Source of the DNA: Nageia nagi | Taxonomy: Eukaryota; Pinophyta | NCBI GenBank assembly: GCA_050084985.1 | Contig: JBITNC010000002.1 | Location: 33,666,001 to 33,730,000, forward strand | Reading direction: 5' to 3' | Length of the DNA stretch: 64,000 bases | Part shown: positions 34,528-46,639 of the stretch, one piece after another | Numbering within the stretch: the first letter of the stretch is position 1 | Layout of the letters: every line of letters starts with the position of its first letter | Notes under the pieces: model-generated | Told to the model about the DNA's origin: nothing | The model's database searches: none | Seen by the model: the letters and a program-made list of their open reading frames with translations, nothing else | Program-made: the position numbers and the translations under genes

Positions 34528-35480
34528 TGCAATTCTGAACCTCCAAATTCTTCCTTCACCCCATATACCCACTTGTTTTGCAAAGATCTCTTTCTTGCAA
34601 GAAACTCAACCAAATACCAAGTTTGGTTTTGCACCAAGGAGTCCATCTCCTCATCCATGCTAGGTCCCACTTTTTCTTGATTTCCATTTGTATTTATTAT
34701 TCAAATTTTTTTGGCTCACTAGCATCTATCTACAAAAATTAATATAGGGTAGGGAAATAATGATCAAGGGCTCTATTTACCCTTATAGATCTTCTAACAT
34801 CAATTATTAGAGTTTGAGGTTCTTGATGTTGAATATTTCCATGCACCTTTGTCCACATCTATCTCATCAAGTACTATGTACTTTGATTCATCCTTCTTTT
34901 CTTCCAACTTATATTTATACATAGCCTTTTAATTGAATACCACATCCCTACTCCTAATGATATTATGATTTTATAATCCTAAAAACTATAGCTTGAATCA
35001 TCCACTCTATATCTATTGAAAATACACTTATTATATTTTACATAAAACTTCTTTATATTTTCCTTATTTATATGAAAAAAAAGCTTCACACCCAAAAATT
35101 TAAGAAAGGAATAATTATGTAGTTTTACCTATCCAAGCCTCTTCTGGAATACTTCCATATAGTGCACTTTAAGGTCCCCTATTTATGAAATAAACAATGG
35201 CATCAACAACATAAATCCAAAATTGTAAAGGTAACCCTACATGTAATCTCATACATCTTGCACACTTCATAATAGTCATATTTCTATATATACTATTGGA
35301 TACTTTTTTGGCATATCACACTCATAATCTATAATATCCTAACTTGCATTTTTGAAGTCATGCTTAGTAAGATTTATGGAGTCTTTTACTTCCAACTCTT
35401 TTTTGACCCATTCGTCCTTCTCTAAATGCTCCTATCCTTTTATAATTGGATACATATTTTCATTCCAATTATAACAATAT
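34528..35480 (-). pseudogene. copia integrase C-terminus and RT N-terminus remnant (copy E)
   Basis: Near 35230-35060 the minus strand reads VVDAIVYFINRGPLSALYGS then IPEEAWIGKTT, the end of the integrase core. At 34670-34528 it reads EEMDSLVQNQTWYLVE, RSLQNKWVYGVKEEFGGSEL, the conserved start of copia RT. Sequence between is decayed. Confidence 0.7.
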
Positions 35481-35909
35481 ATAACATTTCTATATTTTAT
35501 TAATAAAAAACCAAGTTCTAGTCACTCAAAGTGAGCCTAGTAAACTATTCTAACTCTGTGTCAGGCCACAAAAATCTATTTGTTGATGTCATCACCTTAT
35601 AGCACCTAGAGTTGCATCTTTTATCTCCTTCCCAAGCCTAACACTTGGTGTTCTAATGTTGGCACCTTTCAATCCCTAGTAAACATATATGTTACATCAT
35701 TTTTTACTTAGGAAAGCTATTTTGTAACTTGGAAGACTTATGCATATCATAGAATGCTATGTTTATGACATAGAACTTCAAATTAACATTCCTAAATATT
35801 CATAACTTTGTATGAGATGTGTAAGTACTAGTTGGAAGGGTATTATTGAGATCATTCCAATCATAATGAAAAATCAATGCTTATTATAAGTTGATTTTAT
35901 ATTACATCC
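35481..35909. other. spacer between two LTR elements
   Basis: No reading frame or repeat recognised. It may be decayed upstream sequence of copy E. Confidence 0.4.
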
Positions 35910-36410
35910 TAATAAAATTAATACTAAAGACCCAATTCCTACATGTCTAAGATTATATGAAAGCTCTCTTAAACATAAATACTCAAAACATAAACAATAT
36001 CACAAATTGACACAAGATATAAGTGATTTCTCCAACCATGGGAGTACATCCACTAACTAAGATTTTTCTCATTCACAAAGATAACTTTCTTACAAGACCT
36101 CTTTCTTCCTCTCCTAACACTAATCCTATAACATAACTTTGCTTCAACTTTTTTGTGTGTAATCTCAAGGAGAGAGCCTTCTATTTATAGGTCAAAATCC
36201 TCACCTGGATCACCCTTTTAACCATTGTGCAAAAACATAATATGCTTCATACTTTTACCCAAGGGGAATGCTCATGATAAGGAGTGTAGGACAAGATACA
36301 TTATCATATTCACTTAAATACTTAAGGTATCTAGGGATACCTTAAAGTATTGGTGAATTTACAAGAAGAACCTTACAAAAATTTACAATAATGCATTATA
36401 CATTCCAACA
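35910..36410 (-). repeat. 3' LTR of copy F
   Basis: On + it runs TAATAAAATTAATACTAAAG to CATTCCAACA. It is followed (minus sense: preceded) by the purine tract TTAAAGAGGAG. The TATA box TATAAATAG (minus) is at 36181-36189. Confidence 0.85.
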
Positions 36411-36892
36411 CTCCTCTTTAATGCAATATTGGGAAGAAGAAGAAAGACATAGTAAAAGAAATAGTTCTCCTCCATACAGATATAATCAGAAATGAAAACA
36501 TGTACATCTTTGAGAAGTAAGCAAAATCTTAGTTTGAGACTCACTACTTTACCATTATGACAAATGGTTTACAATATAATCATTAACCATAACTTATTTC
36601 AATGTATATAAAGTATTCATCCAACCAAAAGTTGACATGATGAGCCTACATACTTGGAGTAACCTACAATCTCAAGAATAACCCTACAAGCTATAAGAAG
36701 CTCAAAAAAATAAGAACAGTAAGATGCATCATATACATATTCATATCAATGAGGATAAATGAATCAAGTAATGCTATCCACAAACTAATCAATGATACAC
36801 TATAATTCATTACTAAGATGTCAAGTTAATACTCATATTCACCTTCTGTATACAAAACATGTGTTGATTATTATCATAAATAGAGCATAATC

Positions 36893-37095
36893 ACATATTA
36901 GTTCCTCACACATGGATAACTGAACAATGATTAAGATACAAATGAGTTCCTCACATATGGATAATTTAATAGTGCAAAAAAATCCATCATAAGCATATAT
37001 GAGTTCCTCCCATATGGATAACTGAAAACTACTAATGATGGTCAATCATATGCTCAAGGTATATAAATAGTTTATCATTCAAGGAGGACTAGCTA
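36893..37095 (-). repeat. three-unit subrepeat block (copy F)
   Basis: CACATGGATAACTGAACAAT (36911), CATATGGATAATTTAATAGT (36955) and CATATGGATAACTGAAAACT (37012), each with GAGTTCCTC upstream. They mirror the block of copy A at 3618-3800. Confidence 0.7.
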
Positions 37096-37199
37096 AAAGG
37101 TAAACACACATATCAACACTATATAGCAAAAAATCCTCCTAAGGGTGAATTTTTCATCACAAATTTGAATTCAACATAAGAAATCAAACTTCATTCTCC

Positions 37200-38700
37200 C
37201 TTGAGGGCAACTTCACTAACCCAATGGAACCCTTGAAATTGCAAAATTGAGCTTCAAGAAAGGGTTTAGTGAACAAATCATCAGAGTCCAAGGTGCATGG
37301 AAAATGGACTATAATGAATGTGTATGATGCCATCCAAAACCTTATCCCTAATTAAGTGTGTTTCAATTTCAATATGTTTCATACTTTAATGAAAAATAGG
37401 ACTCTTAGCCAAAGAAATAGTTGACTGATTATTTAACAAAAACTAAGATGGGTGAGATTGCTCATACCTAATTTCTTTCAGAAGATACATAAGCCAAATA
37501 TCTTCTTAGGCCACAATAAGCATTTCTTGATATTTGACTTCTATGGTGGAAAGAGAAATAGTAGGATGCTTCTTGGAAGCTACAGAGATAACACCTGAAC
37601 CAATGCTAAATACATATGCAAAGGTTGATTTCCTATCATATTTATCTCTCCATCAGTTAAAAGTAGAGAACCATAAGAGAAAAAATGAGGGTAAATTAGA
37701 ATACTTGAAAGCAAGATCCTTCATTCCCATAAGATATCTCAAGATTTACTTAATAGCATTGAGGTGCTCAACATATGGTTTTTACATACATTGTACCATC
37801 AAATTTACTACAAAGGAAATATTTGTCCTAGATATAGTCAAATACAATATACTACTAATTAATTTTCTATAAGAAGTAGCATCATCCAGCTAAGATTTGG
37901 AGCTAAGAGTCATAGTGATTCCAGAAGAGACTAGGATCATAGTAGGTTTGCATTCCTCCATTCTAAACTTCTATAAAATATTTAAGATATACTCATAATG
38001 ACTAAGGTATGTACAATCCTTGTATTGGTACACTCTCATACCAAGATAGTAGTACAAGAGACCAAGATCAATCATTTCATAAGTTTCTTTAAGTTTGAAT
38101 ATGCACTCTTGGATGATTTCATCATTATGCCTAGTGATCATAAGATCATCCACGTAAAGGAGAATCAATACCAATTCTTGTCCCTGATTGAGCACATATA
38201 GATCATAGTCAAAAAAGCACATGGAGAACTAAATATATTCAAAATAACTTGAAATATTCTTGTACCAAGCTTTGGGTGATTGTTTAATTTCATACAATGA
38301 TTTCTTTAGCTTATACACAAAGAACTCTTTTACTTCCACAACAAATCCTTATGGTTGATTCATATAGATCTCCACATCTAAGTCACCATTTAGAAACACA
38401 CTTTTTACATCAAGTTGAAAAAACTTCCAACCTTGACCTACTAAAAGAGAAAGGATTATCCTTATAGTTGGCATCTTTTCCATAGGAGCAAAGATTTCCT
38501 CATAATCAACTTCGTATTTCTGAGCAAAACCTTTGGCCACTAACCTTGCCTTGTATTTCTCAATATCTCCAACTGATTTGTACTTGAACTTGTAGATCCA
38601 CTTATTTTTAATCACATTCCTCTCTTTGGATAAGAAACGAAGTCTCAAGTTTTATTTTTCATAAATGCCTCATACTTAATTTTCATGGCTTCCATCTAGC
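37200..38700 (-). pseudogene. copia reverse transcriptase and RNase H remnant (copy F)
   Basis: An open stretch 38648-38349 shows NVIKNKWIYKFKYKSVGDIE, KYKARLVAKGFAQKYEVDYE, FAPMEKMPTIRIILSLLVGQ and QLDVKSVFLNGDLDVEIYMN. The next open stretch, 38222-37971, contains LVLILLYVDDLMITRHNDE with an intact YVDD catalytic motif, then LGLLYYYLGMRVYQYKDC. RNase H continues to about 37240, with decayed motifs and the family C-terminus VKLPSRE at about 37215-37190. The two RT stretches are separated by stops near 38223-38348. Confidence 0.85.
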
Positions 38701-38939
38701 ACTTATGCTTTGAAGCTTCCTTGAATGATGAGGGCTCATTTTTTATCAATTTTAGCAAATAAAGATTTTTTCAAGATCATACTTCTTGTTATCCAATTGG
38801 ATAATTTTTCTCTTAGGATGACTTATCTTCATTGATATCGAACTAGTTAGGTGCAATTGAAAAGTCACCTACATCATCAATGTCCTTATTAGAAGTATAT
38901 TCCTCAAGAAGTTCATTGAACTTTACATCCCCCAAGATG

Positions 38940-40140
38940 AACACTACTCTATAGGATGCAGAGTAAATATTGTATCCTATATGCTAATTGTTATAGCCCA
39001 CAAATATGCATTTTTTGAATCTCTTATCCAACTTCTTCCTTTTCTCGAAAATAATGTAGAAGAAGGCTTCATAGCCAAAAATCCTAAAGTGAGATATGTT
39101 AGGTTTCTTTCTTTTTCATGCCTCGAAAGGCATTTTTTCCTTAATGGATTTTATGGAATGCCTATTCAAAATGAAAATTATAGTGCTTACAGATTCACCC
39201 TACAAGAAACTAATAAGATTTCCCAACATGCATCTAACCATATTCAAAATTATCATTTTTTTCCTTTAACAACACCATTTTGTTGAGGGGTGTAAAGAAT
39301 AGTAAACTACCTCTTGATTTCATACTTAGAACAATAGTTATTAAACTCATTATTGTTATACTCAAATACATTATTTGATCTCAACATCTTGATTTTAAGG
39401 TCAATTTGATTTTCAACTAATGCCTTGAAATCTTTGAACTTGTCAAAGGTTTTATCTTTATGCTTAAGTAAATAATCAAATGTCATCCTACTAAAGTTGT
39501 TGATGAAGGTCAAGAGATAAAATGCTCTTTCAAAAGATTTAGTCTAAAATGGATCCATCAAATATGAATGTACAAGCTAGAGAGTTTGGTTTTCCCTTGT
39601 TGCCTTATATTTTTAAAATCTCTATCTATTCATATTTCCTAAGATGCACTTCTCACATAGACCAATTGTGGATGATATAAAAGATAAACCTTTCATAAGT
39701 TTTTTGTCTTTCATAACTTGAATACTTTTGTGGTTAAGGTACTCTAAATTTTGGTGACAAATATTTTTTCTAGAGCACACATTTGTAGCAAGGCATATCT
39801 TTGTTACACATTAATTCATAATGTAAATATCATCTTTCACTTATCCTTTCATCAAAGTGGCAAGTACCGAGTGTGAGTTGAACTCAAATAAGTATCCTTT
39901 ATTTATAACATGAATTACAAAAATTAAGTTCATATTTAGCTTAGGTACATAGAGTACATTTTTAATAACTTTTCCATGAATCATTAGACTTACAATCCCT
40001 TGTACTTCAAGGATTGAATTATCATCTATCACAATTGCATCCTTTTTATGCTTATGAAAATTTTTAAACTTATTTTTTTCAAAGCACATGTGATTAGTGC
40101 ATCCAAATTCAATAATCCAATCAATCATAAAAGTGTGATA
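38940..40140 (-). pseudogene. copia protease and integrase remnant (copy F)
   Basis: Protease: IDWIIEFGCTNHMCFEKNKF within 40140-40080. The catalytic D-S-G is E-F-G, so inactive. Pre-integrase: VSLMIHGKVIKNVLYVPKLN at about 39985-39930. Integrase: 39513-39307 with DYLLKHKDKTFDKFKDFKAL and MLRSNNVFEYNNNEFNNYC, where the usual D-N-G-G-E-Y is N-N-V-F-E-Y. IN C-terminal sequence runs to about 38950, where the plus-strand frame 38981-39286 is only a shadow. Confidence 0.8.
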
Positions 40141-40189
40141 CATGGAATAAAGATTACAAACAAAACCAATCTTAATATTTTTCTTCCCT

Positions 40190-41047
40190 TGAAGTTCATC
40201 ACATTTCCATTTCCCTTGTTCTTTTCTTCTTGTAGCAAACAAATTATTTGTGACCATAGCCACCATAAAAGTTATAATTACCATTAAATTTTGCCTTGGG
40301 ATTTGGTTTATTTGCCTTGCCCTTTCCATCTCTTTTTTTACATTTGTTATTGTCCTTCTTTTTAAACTTCTTGGAGGTAGCAAGAAAAGACTTCTTATGA
40401 TGCTTGAACTTCTTCTTGAAAGGAGTTTTGGTTGTTTCTAAAGTAACGTTGTTGTACTTTGGAGAAGAGATTAACACCTTTTTGTTAAGAGTTTTCTCAT
40501 GCTTTAGAAGGAGCCTTGAAAGGTTCTTGAGAGAGAAGACTTATTCTTCATCATCAAGCCCAATATCAATAACTATCATAAAGTTACTAAACTTTGAATA
40601 ATGATGAATACCATGAACTTCTCATTCATCCAATTATAGCCACAACTAGCAAGTTGGATCCTAATGTCAATGATCTTGTTCAAATAGATGAAAACATTTT
40701 CATCTTCCCTTTGATGATATTGAAGTATCTTTTGGAGAATGGTGAACATTCTTAAAAATTTGGACCATGGTAAGATTTTCTTTACCTATTCCATGCTTCC
40801 TTTAATGAATTTGAAAGAGGATATCATGACCAACACTTTGTCTAACACTACATAGAAAATCATAGAGGTTGATAGCTCATTCTTATAGTTATAAGCCTCG
40901 AGTGCCTTCTCTTCTATAGGACCAACTAGGTTTTCATTTACTGTTTTTCATATTTTTACATGCTTAGAGCTCTACTTTCATCATAGGTTCCCAAATACCA
41001 TAGTTAGAACCATCTAGGATGTGCTTGGGTGTAAAGGAGTCTCCCAT
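40190..41047 (-). pseudogene. copia gag remnant (copy F)
   Basis: The start ATG at 41047-41045 opens MGDSFTPKHILDGSNYGIWE. Helix-rich gag follows to about 40600, then the lysine-rich linker (40477-40300: TTKTPFKKKFKHHKKSFLAT) and the knuckle region NYNFYGGYGHK near 40290-40250. Both leading cysteines of CX2C are tyrosine. Stops occur in the N-terminal half. Confidence 0.8.
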
Positions 41048-42640
41048 TTGCTAAAAAATAATGTGAACGTGTTAACTATTGTAAGCATATTAAATTTGTG
41101 AGCTAAATTAATCAACCATGTTGAGTTTAATCATACATGTTGAGATTTATTCAAATATATCAACCATATACGTTAAATTAATTAATCATACATGATAAAT
41201 TTTGACCAAGAATAAAAATTTCATATGAAAAAAGGTTACAATCAAAAGATATATTTCAAACATCCAACATTTTATCATAACTAAGTACCATATTTGTAGA
41301 GAGGGTAAATTTGAGGCTTGTTTTCTTATTTAAAAATAGGTCTTCACCTGTATACCCGTAAGGAACCTAAGTTCTACTAATCCTCAACTAGTTTCCTTTT
41401 GTTAATAATATACTCTCACAAGGAGCACTAACTATTTGCCAAGGGTGTGGCATATGTTGGATTGGCCAAATTATTATCTTGATTAGGCTTCAAGTTGTAT
41501 TCCTAGGTTACAAGATAATCCCTAAATGGATGTGTGGATATGTGGTATCATTAGATACATGCCTATCTATCTATATGGAGATTTTTCAATACCAACAAAG
41601 GACTTAAAGGTAATTAAGAAGTATAGAATTTACACCATTTGGATCATCGAATGGAAGGCTCCAATTGACCTTTTCCTCCCTTTATGGCTCCCCAAACAAG
41701 TCATGTTATAGAATATATATGTGGATGTGTTCATTTTAGGAGGTGCACTTTTCAATATTTATGATTTTGTAAAAATAAAATAAAAGTGCTTAACATAAAG
41801 TAAAGTGCTTTAAAAATTTACATCATCCAATTTTGAAACCTATTTTAGAGTGTCCATTGGGTTTTGTCACAACTCCAAAAAAGTAACTCTTTCCAAAACA
41901 TAAGTTCCATAATTTTGCATAGTTCACCCATAATTTTGCATAAATTCACTATTTTTAAGTAAAAAAATATAGTATAGTCCCCCTTTTTTCTTTAAAAAAT
42001 TGAACTTTAGCAAAAATAATTATTTCCTTAAAAAACATTTAGGTAAAAAAGTTCAATTTTACCTTAAATAAGGAAAAAAAAAAGCATTTTTAACACTTAA
42101 GAGTGAAAAGATACCTAAAGTTTTTAATTTCCTCTTCCCCATAAAAAAAATAACCATGCATTCATTGAAAAATTAATCCTAATTTTTAAGTAAAATATAT
42201 TTAGAAAAAAAAATTCCCCCCTCTTTTAAAAAATAAATGCCTTTTCAAAAAAAAAATTCCCCCCTTTAAAAGCAAAAAGAATATGTTCTCAAAAAACTAA
42301 AAAACATTAAGTTGTCTAAAAGAAAGGAAAGCTTGCACACCATATCTCATAAAATTTGATTTGTAGTATTCTTATGCTCCTTAAATATGAGGCCATACCC
42401 TAATTAAGTTAGCTTTTTTAGCAAGGTAAAATGATAAGATAAAACAATTAACTTACCAAAAAAGAAATCCTCTTTTCTAAGATTGCCAACATTTATGAGG
42501 GGGTATGAACACCCATAAAAACTTAACTTATAAGAAATAATATAGCATTAAATTTTGAGTGAGGGTCTTAATAATTTTTATTATTTTTTAATAAAAAAAT
42601 GGGGAGAGGTATAAGTGTCAAAATACCAAAAAAATTGGGG
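41048..42640 (-). other. AT-rich leader of copy F
   Basis: Non-coding between gag and the minisatellite. A 61-codon plus-strand frame at 41526-41711 has no motif. A/C-run tracts at 41930-42300 echo those of copy D. Confidence 0.5.
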
Positions 42641-42717
42641 AGTTGAGAAGAAGCAGGAGGAGGTTAGGAGGGTCTGATGCCCTAAGAAGAGGGAGGAAGA
42701 TTGTGGGCTCCCTTCAG

Positions 42718-42887
42718 GGGGTCACAAGCTAACCTAAGATAGGGGTTTGAGTCACCCCTAGTAGGGTTGCAAGCCACCCACTATTGGGTGTCATGAGCCA
42801 CCCTCTTAGCGAGGACCATGAGCCACTCACTTAGCGGGGGTCACGAGCCATATTGGTGGTAGGGATCATGAGCCACCTGCCTAGCTC
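42718..42887. repeat. minisatellite, about seven units of 24-27 bp (copy F leader)
   Basis: Units are variants of GGGTCACGAGCCACTCACTT plus AGCG, starting near 42718, 42742, 42764, 42787, 42814, 42837 and 42862. Confidence 0.75.
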
Positions 42888-43416
42888 AAAACTCTACCAT
42901 GGAGAAATAGAAACAATAGGTGAAGAAAAATAATTCTTAGAATTATTGCAAGTAGAAGGGGTGAGGTGTCATGGCCACAAAGCTTAAGGGATGCTAACAG
43001 AGTCGTGAAGCTCAAGTGGCACAAGGGAGGAGCCACCAGCCAAGGCATGGATGGAGCCAGGAGACGGGTGACATAGGATGCCAAAAAAATCCCCCCCCCC
43101 CCCAAAGAAATAAATATTCAAAAATTTTGTTTCAAAAACTCAAGAACTTTTAAATGTATTTAAAAAAAATTGACAATTATAATATATATATATATAGTGG
43201 ATGTTCCCCCCTTCTTTTTTGTTTGAAATAAATTTTGCATGTTAAAAAAAAAAAACTTCCCATTTTAATCTAAATGGATAATCACACCTACTTTAAAGAC
43301 TAAGTATTTGTTTTTAGAATCTTCTATAATAAATTTTAAGAACAAAAAATTGTAATTTTTGTACATAAACAAATCCAATGAAAAAAAATTACAAACTTAG
43401 TCAAAATGCTCCTAAC
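42888..43416. other. non-coding leader with a C13 run and (TA)n (copy F)
   Basis: It contains a run of 13 C at 43091-43103 and a short TA tract at 43182-43196; no gene. Confidence 0.6.
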
Positions 43417-43506
43417 AATATATTGTTGTTACATTTAGGCAAGGCTATTAAAAAAATTGCAACTACCTTAAAAGGTTAGTAAATAAAATTGTAACAACAA
43501 TATATT
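43417..43506 (-). repeat. leader hairpin with 17-bp perfect arms (copy F)
   Basis: AATATATTGTTGTTACA at 43417-43433 pairs perfectly with 43490-43506 across a 56-base loop. The same arms and nearly the same loop are at 6291-6381 in copy B. Confidence 0.75.
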
Positions 43507-43698
43507 TTTAAGCAAAATTTCTTCAACACAATTGCAACTAACATATAAAAAATGTTAGTAACTTATGAGGTAAAAGAAAATAAACTTGAAAGAAGGAGAA
43601 AATTATACCTTCAAATCTTTTACCTCATAAAAGTAGATGGAAGAAGAAGTGGGATGATGAATGTTCAAAACAATGTTGAAGAGGAGCCTTCTCACCAA

Positions 43699-43711
43699 GC
43701 TCTTAATACCA
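43699..43711 (-). promoter_or_regulatory. primer-binding site, decayed (copy F)
   Basis: The minus strand reads TGGTATTAAGAGC, the tRNA-Met PBS with an inserted base. Confidence 0.6.
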
Positions 43712-43713
43712 AA

Positions 43714-44197
43714 TAATGGAATTAAAACTAAAGACCCAATTCCTATATGCTGAAGATTATATGAAAGCTCTCTTAAACATCAATACTCAAAGCATAAACA
43801 ATATCAAAAATTGATACAAGACATAGGCGGTTTCTCAAACCATGGGAGTACATCCACTAACTAAGATTTTTCTCATTCAAAAAGACAACTCTCTTACAAA
43901 ACCTCTTTATTCCTTTCCTAACACTAATCCTATAGAATAACTTTGCTTCAATTTTTTGGTGTGTAATCTCAATGAGAGGGCCTTCTATTTATAGGCAAAA
44001 ATCCTCTTTTGGATCACCCTTTAAACCATTGTACAAATACATGGCATACTTTACCCTTTTACCCAAGGGGCATACTCATGAGGAGTGTAAGACAAGATAC
44101 ATTATCATATTCACTTAAATACTTAAGGTTAAAGTATTGGCAAATTTACAAGAAGAACCTCACAAAACTTTACAATAATGTCTTATACATTCCAATA
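43714..44197 (-). repeat. 5' LTR of copy F
   Basis: On + it runs TAATGGAATTAAAACTAAAG to CATTCCAATA and aligns with 35910-36410. The TATA box (minus) is at 43985-43993. Confidence 0.85.
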
Positions 44198-44435
44198 CAA
44201 CTTATGAAAGTCTAGGTATCCATATTATTCCCATATCACTATATTAGTCCCCTGGAATCTCAAAGTCATAGCATTGAGGCATTAAGCCTCAAAATCTTTA
44301 TTTGGTATTATATCTAGTCTTTTTATTAGGTTAAAATGGATCAATAAATTAGAAACATTGTCCAGTTACATATTCATGTATTTAATAGTGAACATTGAGA
44401 ATATTAGAGTATTTAAATAATAAATTTTTTTATCT
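44198..44435. other. short spacer
   Basis: No gene recognised; it may be decayed upstream sequence of the next copia remnant. Confidence 0.4.
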
Positions 44436-45165
44436 CTAGGCAAGACCTGTGGACACTTATTTCACAAGGATATACAAAAGTAGATGCAACAAACTTTGCA
44501 CTAGTCTCAGTAAATGAGAAAAAAGAGCTTTTGGAGACCATAAAGAAGTATCTCAAAGCCTTATTTGACATACAAAGTAAGATAGATGTGTCTATCTTCC
44601 CCAAAATTGTAGAATGCAAATTCTCCAATGAAGCATGGGAGACTCTTGAAAGTGCCTATAAGGAATCTTCAAAGGTAAGAATCTAAGCTTCAATTCTAAT
44701 GCATAGATTTTGAATACTTAAAAATAAATAAATACGGGACCATTGAGATCTTCATAAACAAATCTTGAAGTTTGGTTAATAGCATTCATTCACATTAATG
44801 ATACCTGAATCAAAGAGAAGGTGCTTAGAAGCCTTCCCTAGAAGTTTGATCCTATCATCATTTCTATTAAGGATTCCAATGACTTATCTTAGCTCTCTCT
44901 AGTTGAGTTGCTTGGAAGATTGCAAATGTATAGGCATAGAATCAGATACCGATCTAAGGATCTTAATCAAGCATTCCAATGCAAACTTAGAATGAATTAC
45001 CATCCTTCTACTTCCTCTAGTTCAATGTCTTCTTCAAGAGGCCATGGTAGAGGAAGAGATTGGTCAGCCATTAGAAGCTAGAGCTCAACCCCGTAGCATT
45101 ATGACTTTTGTGGAAATGATGGTTACATAGAACAATAATGTTTCAAGAAGAAGAAATAACATAAC
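44436..45165 (+). pseudogene. copia gag remnant (copy G)
   Basis: Plus-strand frames give DLWTLISQGYT, LLETIKKYLKALFDIQSKID, FPKIVECKFSNEAWETLESA and, after several stops, a knuckle-like HYDFCGNDGYIEQ..CFKKKK at 45095-45155. The CX2C first cysteine and the histidine are degraded. The order matches the UBN2-type gag of plant copia elements. Confidence 0.7.
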
Positions 45166-45169
45166 ACTA

Positions 45170-46615
45170 ATTTTAGAGAAGATTCTAGTGGTGTCAATAT
45201 ATTCTTAACTCACAACAACTTTAAAGTTGTTGATGATCAGATTTGGTACCCGGAGAGTGATTGATCCAATCATATGATAAAAAATAAGAACTTGTTTGTA
45301 AAACTTGAAGAGAATATCTTGAAACAAGTCAAGTTTGGTGATAATAATCAAGTTAGCATTATCGGAAAGGGTTCTATTATTTTTAAAGAAAATATTGAAA
45401 AGATCATACACATGCATCATGTTTTATATATTTTGGAACTTAAACATAATCTCTTGAGCATTGGTCAGTTGTGCTTGAAGAGCTACATGGTAGTCTTTAA
45501 GAAGAAGAGTTCCATAATTATAATTGAGATGAATCGCCAAGTAATTTCCACTATTATTATGTTTGAGAATAGAATGTATATGTTGAAAATGCAATCAATT
45601 ACTATTAAATGTCTAAAAATCACCATTGATCCTACTTGGTTATGGCATAAGATGTTTGGACACCTCAACTTCGACTCATTAAGTGGATTGCACAAATATG
45701 TGAAAGGTATGCCTACCTTTTCACATAAATCGGACACTTTGTGTGAAAGCTACATATTTAGGAAACAACATAGAGAGAAATTTCTCCATCACCAACATGA
45801 AGCCCAAAAGCCTTCGGAGTTGGTGCATGTTGACTTATGTGTACCTATGTAGACTCTAAGCATAGCCAAGTGTAGGTATATGCTAATTTTTATTTATGAT
45901 CATTCCTCCATGAGTTGGTTGTATTTGTTGTAGGCAAAATTAGATCATTTTTATTTTTTTATTAAATTTAAAGCACTAGTAGAAAAGCAATTTGACTATA
46001 ATATCAATAAATTATAGATAGGCCATAGTGGTGAATTCATTTCAATTGAGTTTAAATATTTCTAGAACAAACATGGTATCAAGCGACAACACACAACAAC
46101 ATACACTCCTAAGCAAAATGGAGTGGTAAAGAGAAAGAACCAGATAGTTATTGATATGGTTCGATGCATATTGAAAGAGATGGGCATGGATAACAGGTTA
46201 GGGAGTGAAATTGTTCACATAATTGTTTACATTTTGAATTATTTTCCAACAAAAATTATGCAAGATTCAACCCCCATGAGGCTTGGTTTGGAAAGAAACT
46301 AAGTATTGCACACCTAGGAATCTTTGTCTCCATAAAAAATCCATCAAACGTATCTTTGTATGACACTTTGATGAATTCAAAGCCTGCATGTTTTATAATT
46401 CAATTTCCATCAATTTGCATATCAATTGGAATGTGATATTTAATGAAGAGGGAGCATACACAAAGGTGTCAAATGGACCAACCATCACTCTAGAGTTTGA
46501 AGACTTTAGTTTTAGTGAGCAGGTTGAGCCATTGTAGCCTCAACAACCCAACATCCTTGAGGCAACAACTCCTTCCAAGAAAATATTTCACTAGAAGAGT
46601 TACTTGATAATAATT
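45170..46615 (+). pseudogene. copia protease, pre-integrase and integrase remnant (copy G)
   Basis: Protease start near 45238: DQIWYPESD, stop, SNHM. A long open stretch 45274-45852 (192 residues) covers the protease C-terminus and the pre-integrase zinc region: VSIIGKGSIIF, HHVLYILELKHNLLSIGQL, WLWHKMFGHLNFDSLSGLHK and CESYIFRKQHREKF, giving the H-H-C-C frame. Here HLNFDSL keeps H while one cysteine of CxxC is lost (CESYI). Integrase follows: GHSGEFISIEF (degraded D-x-G-G-E), GIKRQHTTTYTPKQNGVVKR and ILNYFPTK. It fades by about 46600. Confidence 0.8.
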
Positions 46616-46639
46616 AGGGGGGTGGACAAAAAGATTATA

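Larger units (their letters stand above)
30737..35480 (-). mobile_element. copia element of a second lineage (copy E), 5' part missing
   Basis: Minus strand: integrase C-terminus (about 35230-35060), RT start (34670-34528), an inserted 1755-bp segment, the rest of RT (32756-32360), RNase H (32340-31400), a polypurine tract AAGTGGGAGA (about 31367-31358) and one LTR (31353-30737). The sequence differs from the main family, and its LTR has different termini (TGTTAGGATA..GAAATCA on +). No matching 5' LTR is found before 35910. All frames are broken. Confidence 0.75.
35910..44197 (-). mobile_element. full-length Ty1/copia element copy F
   Basis: LTRs at 35910-36410 and 43714-44197, a decayed PBS beside the higher-coordinate LTR, gag-pol on the minus strand (41047 to about 37200) and the family 3' tract. 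It is about 8.3 kb with a 2.7-kb leader. Flanks CATCC and CAACT agree at only 3 of 5 bases, so the target duplication is not convincing. It has the longest surviving open stretches of the family (180, 99, 83 and 77 residues) and an intact YVDD, but stops remain in every domain. LTRs differ at about one base in ten by eye. Confidence 0.85.
44436..46615 (+). mobile_element. copia remnant copy G (gag to integrase), no LTRs
   Basis: Gag, protease, pre-integrase and integrase of a third copia type are readable in order on +, after which the sequence switches at about 46615 to the gag of another element. RT, RNase H and LTRs are absent. Confidence 0.75.

Noticed and set aside
35905-35909. Target duplication for copy F (CATCC versus CAACT at 44198-44202)
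   Set aside because: Only 3 of 5 bases agree; not better than chance given uncertain LTR ends.
36893-37095. Regularly spaced short repeats resembling a CRISPR array
   Set aside because: Units are diverged, few, and sit in a plant LTR element at a position conserved among relatives.
38981-39286. 101-codon plus-strand frame
   Set aside because: Exactly antisense to copia integrase C-terminal sequence of copy F; a shadow.
43091-43103. C13 run as a functional element
   Set aside because: Ordinary homopolymer, possibly affected by sequencing error, inside a non-coding leader.
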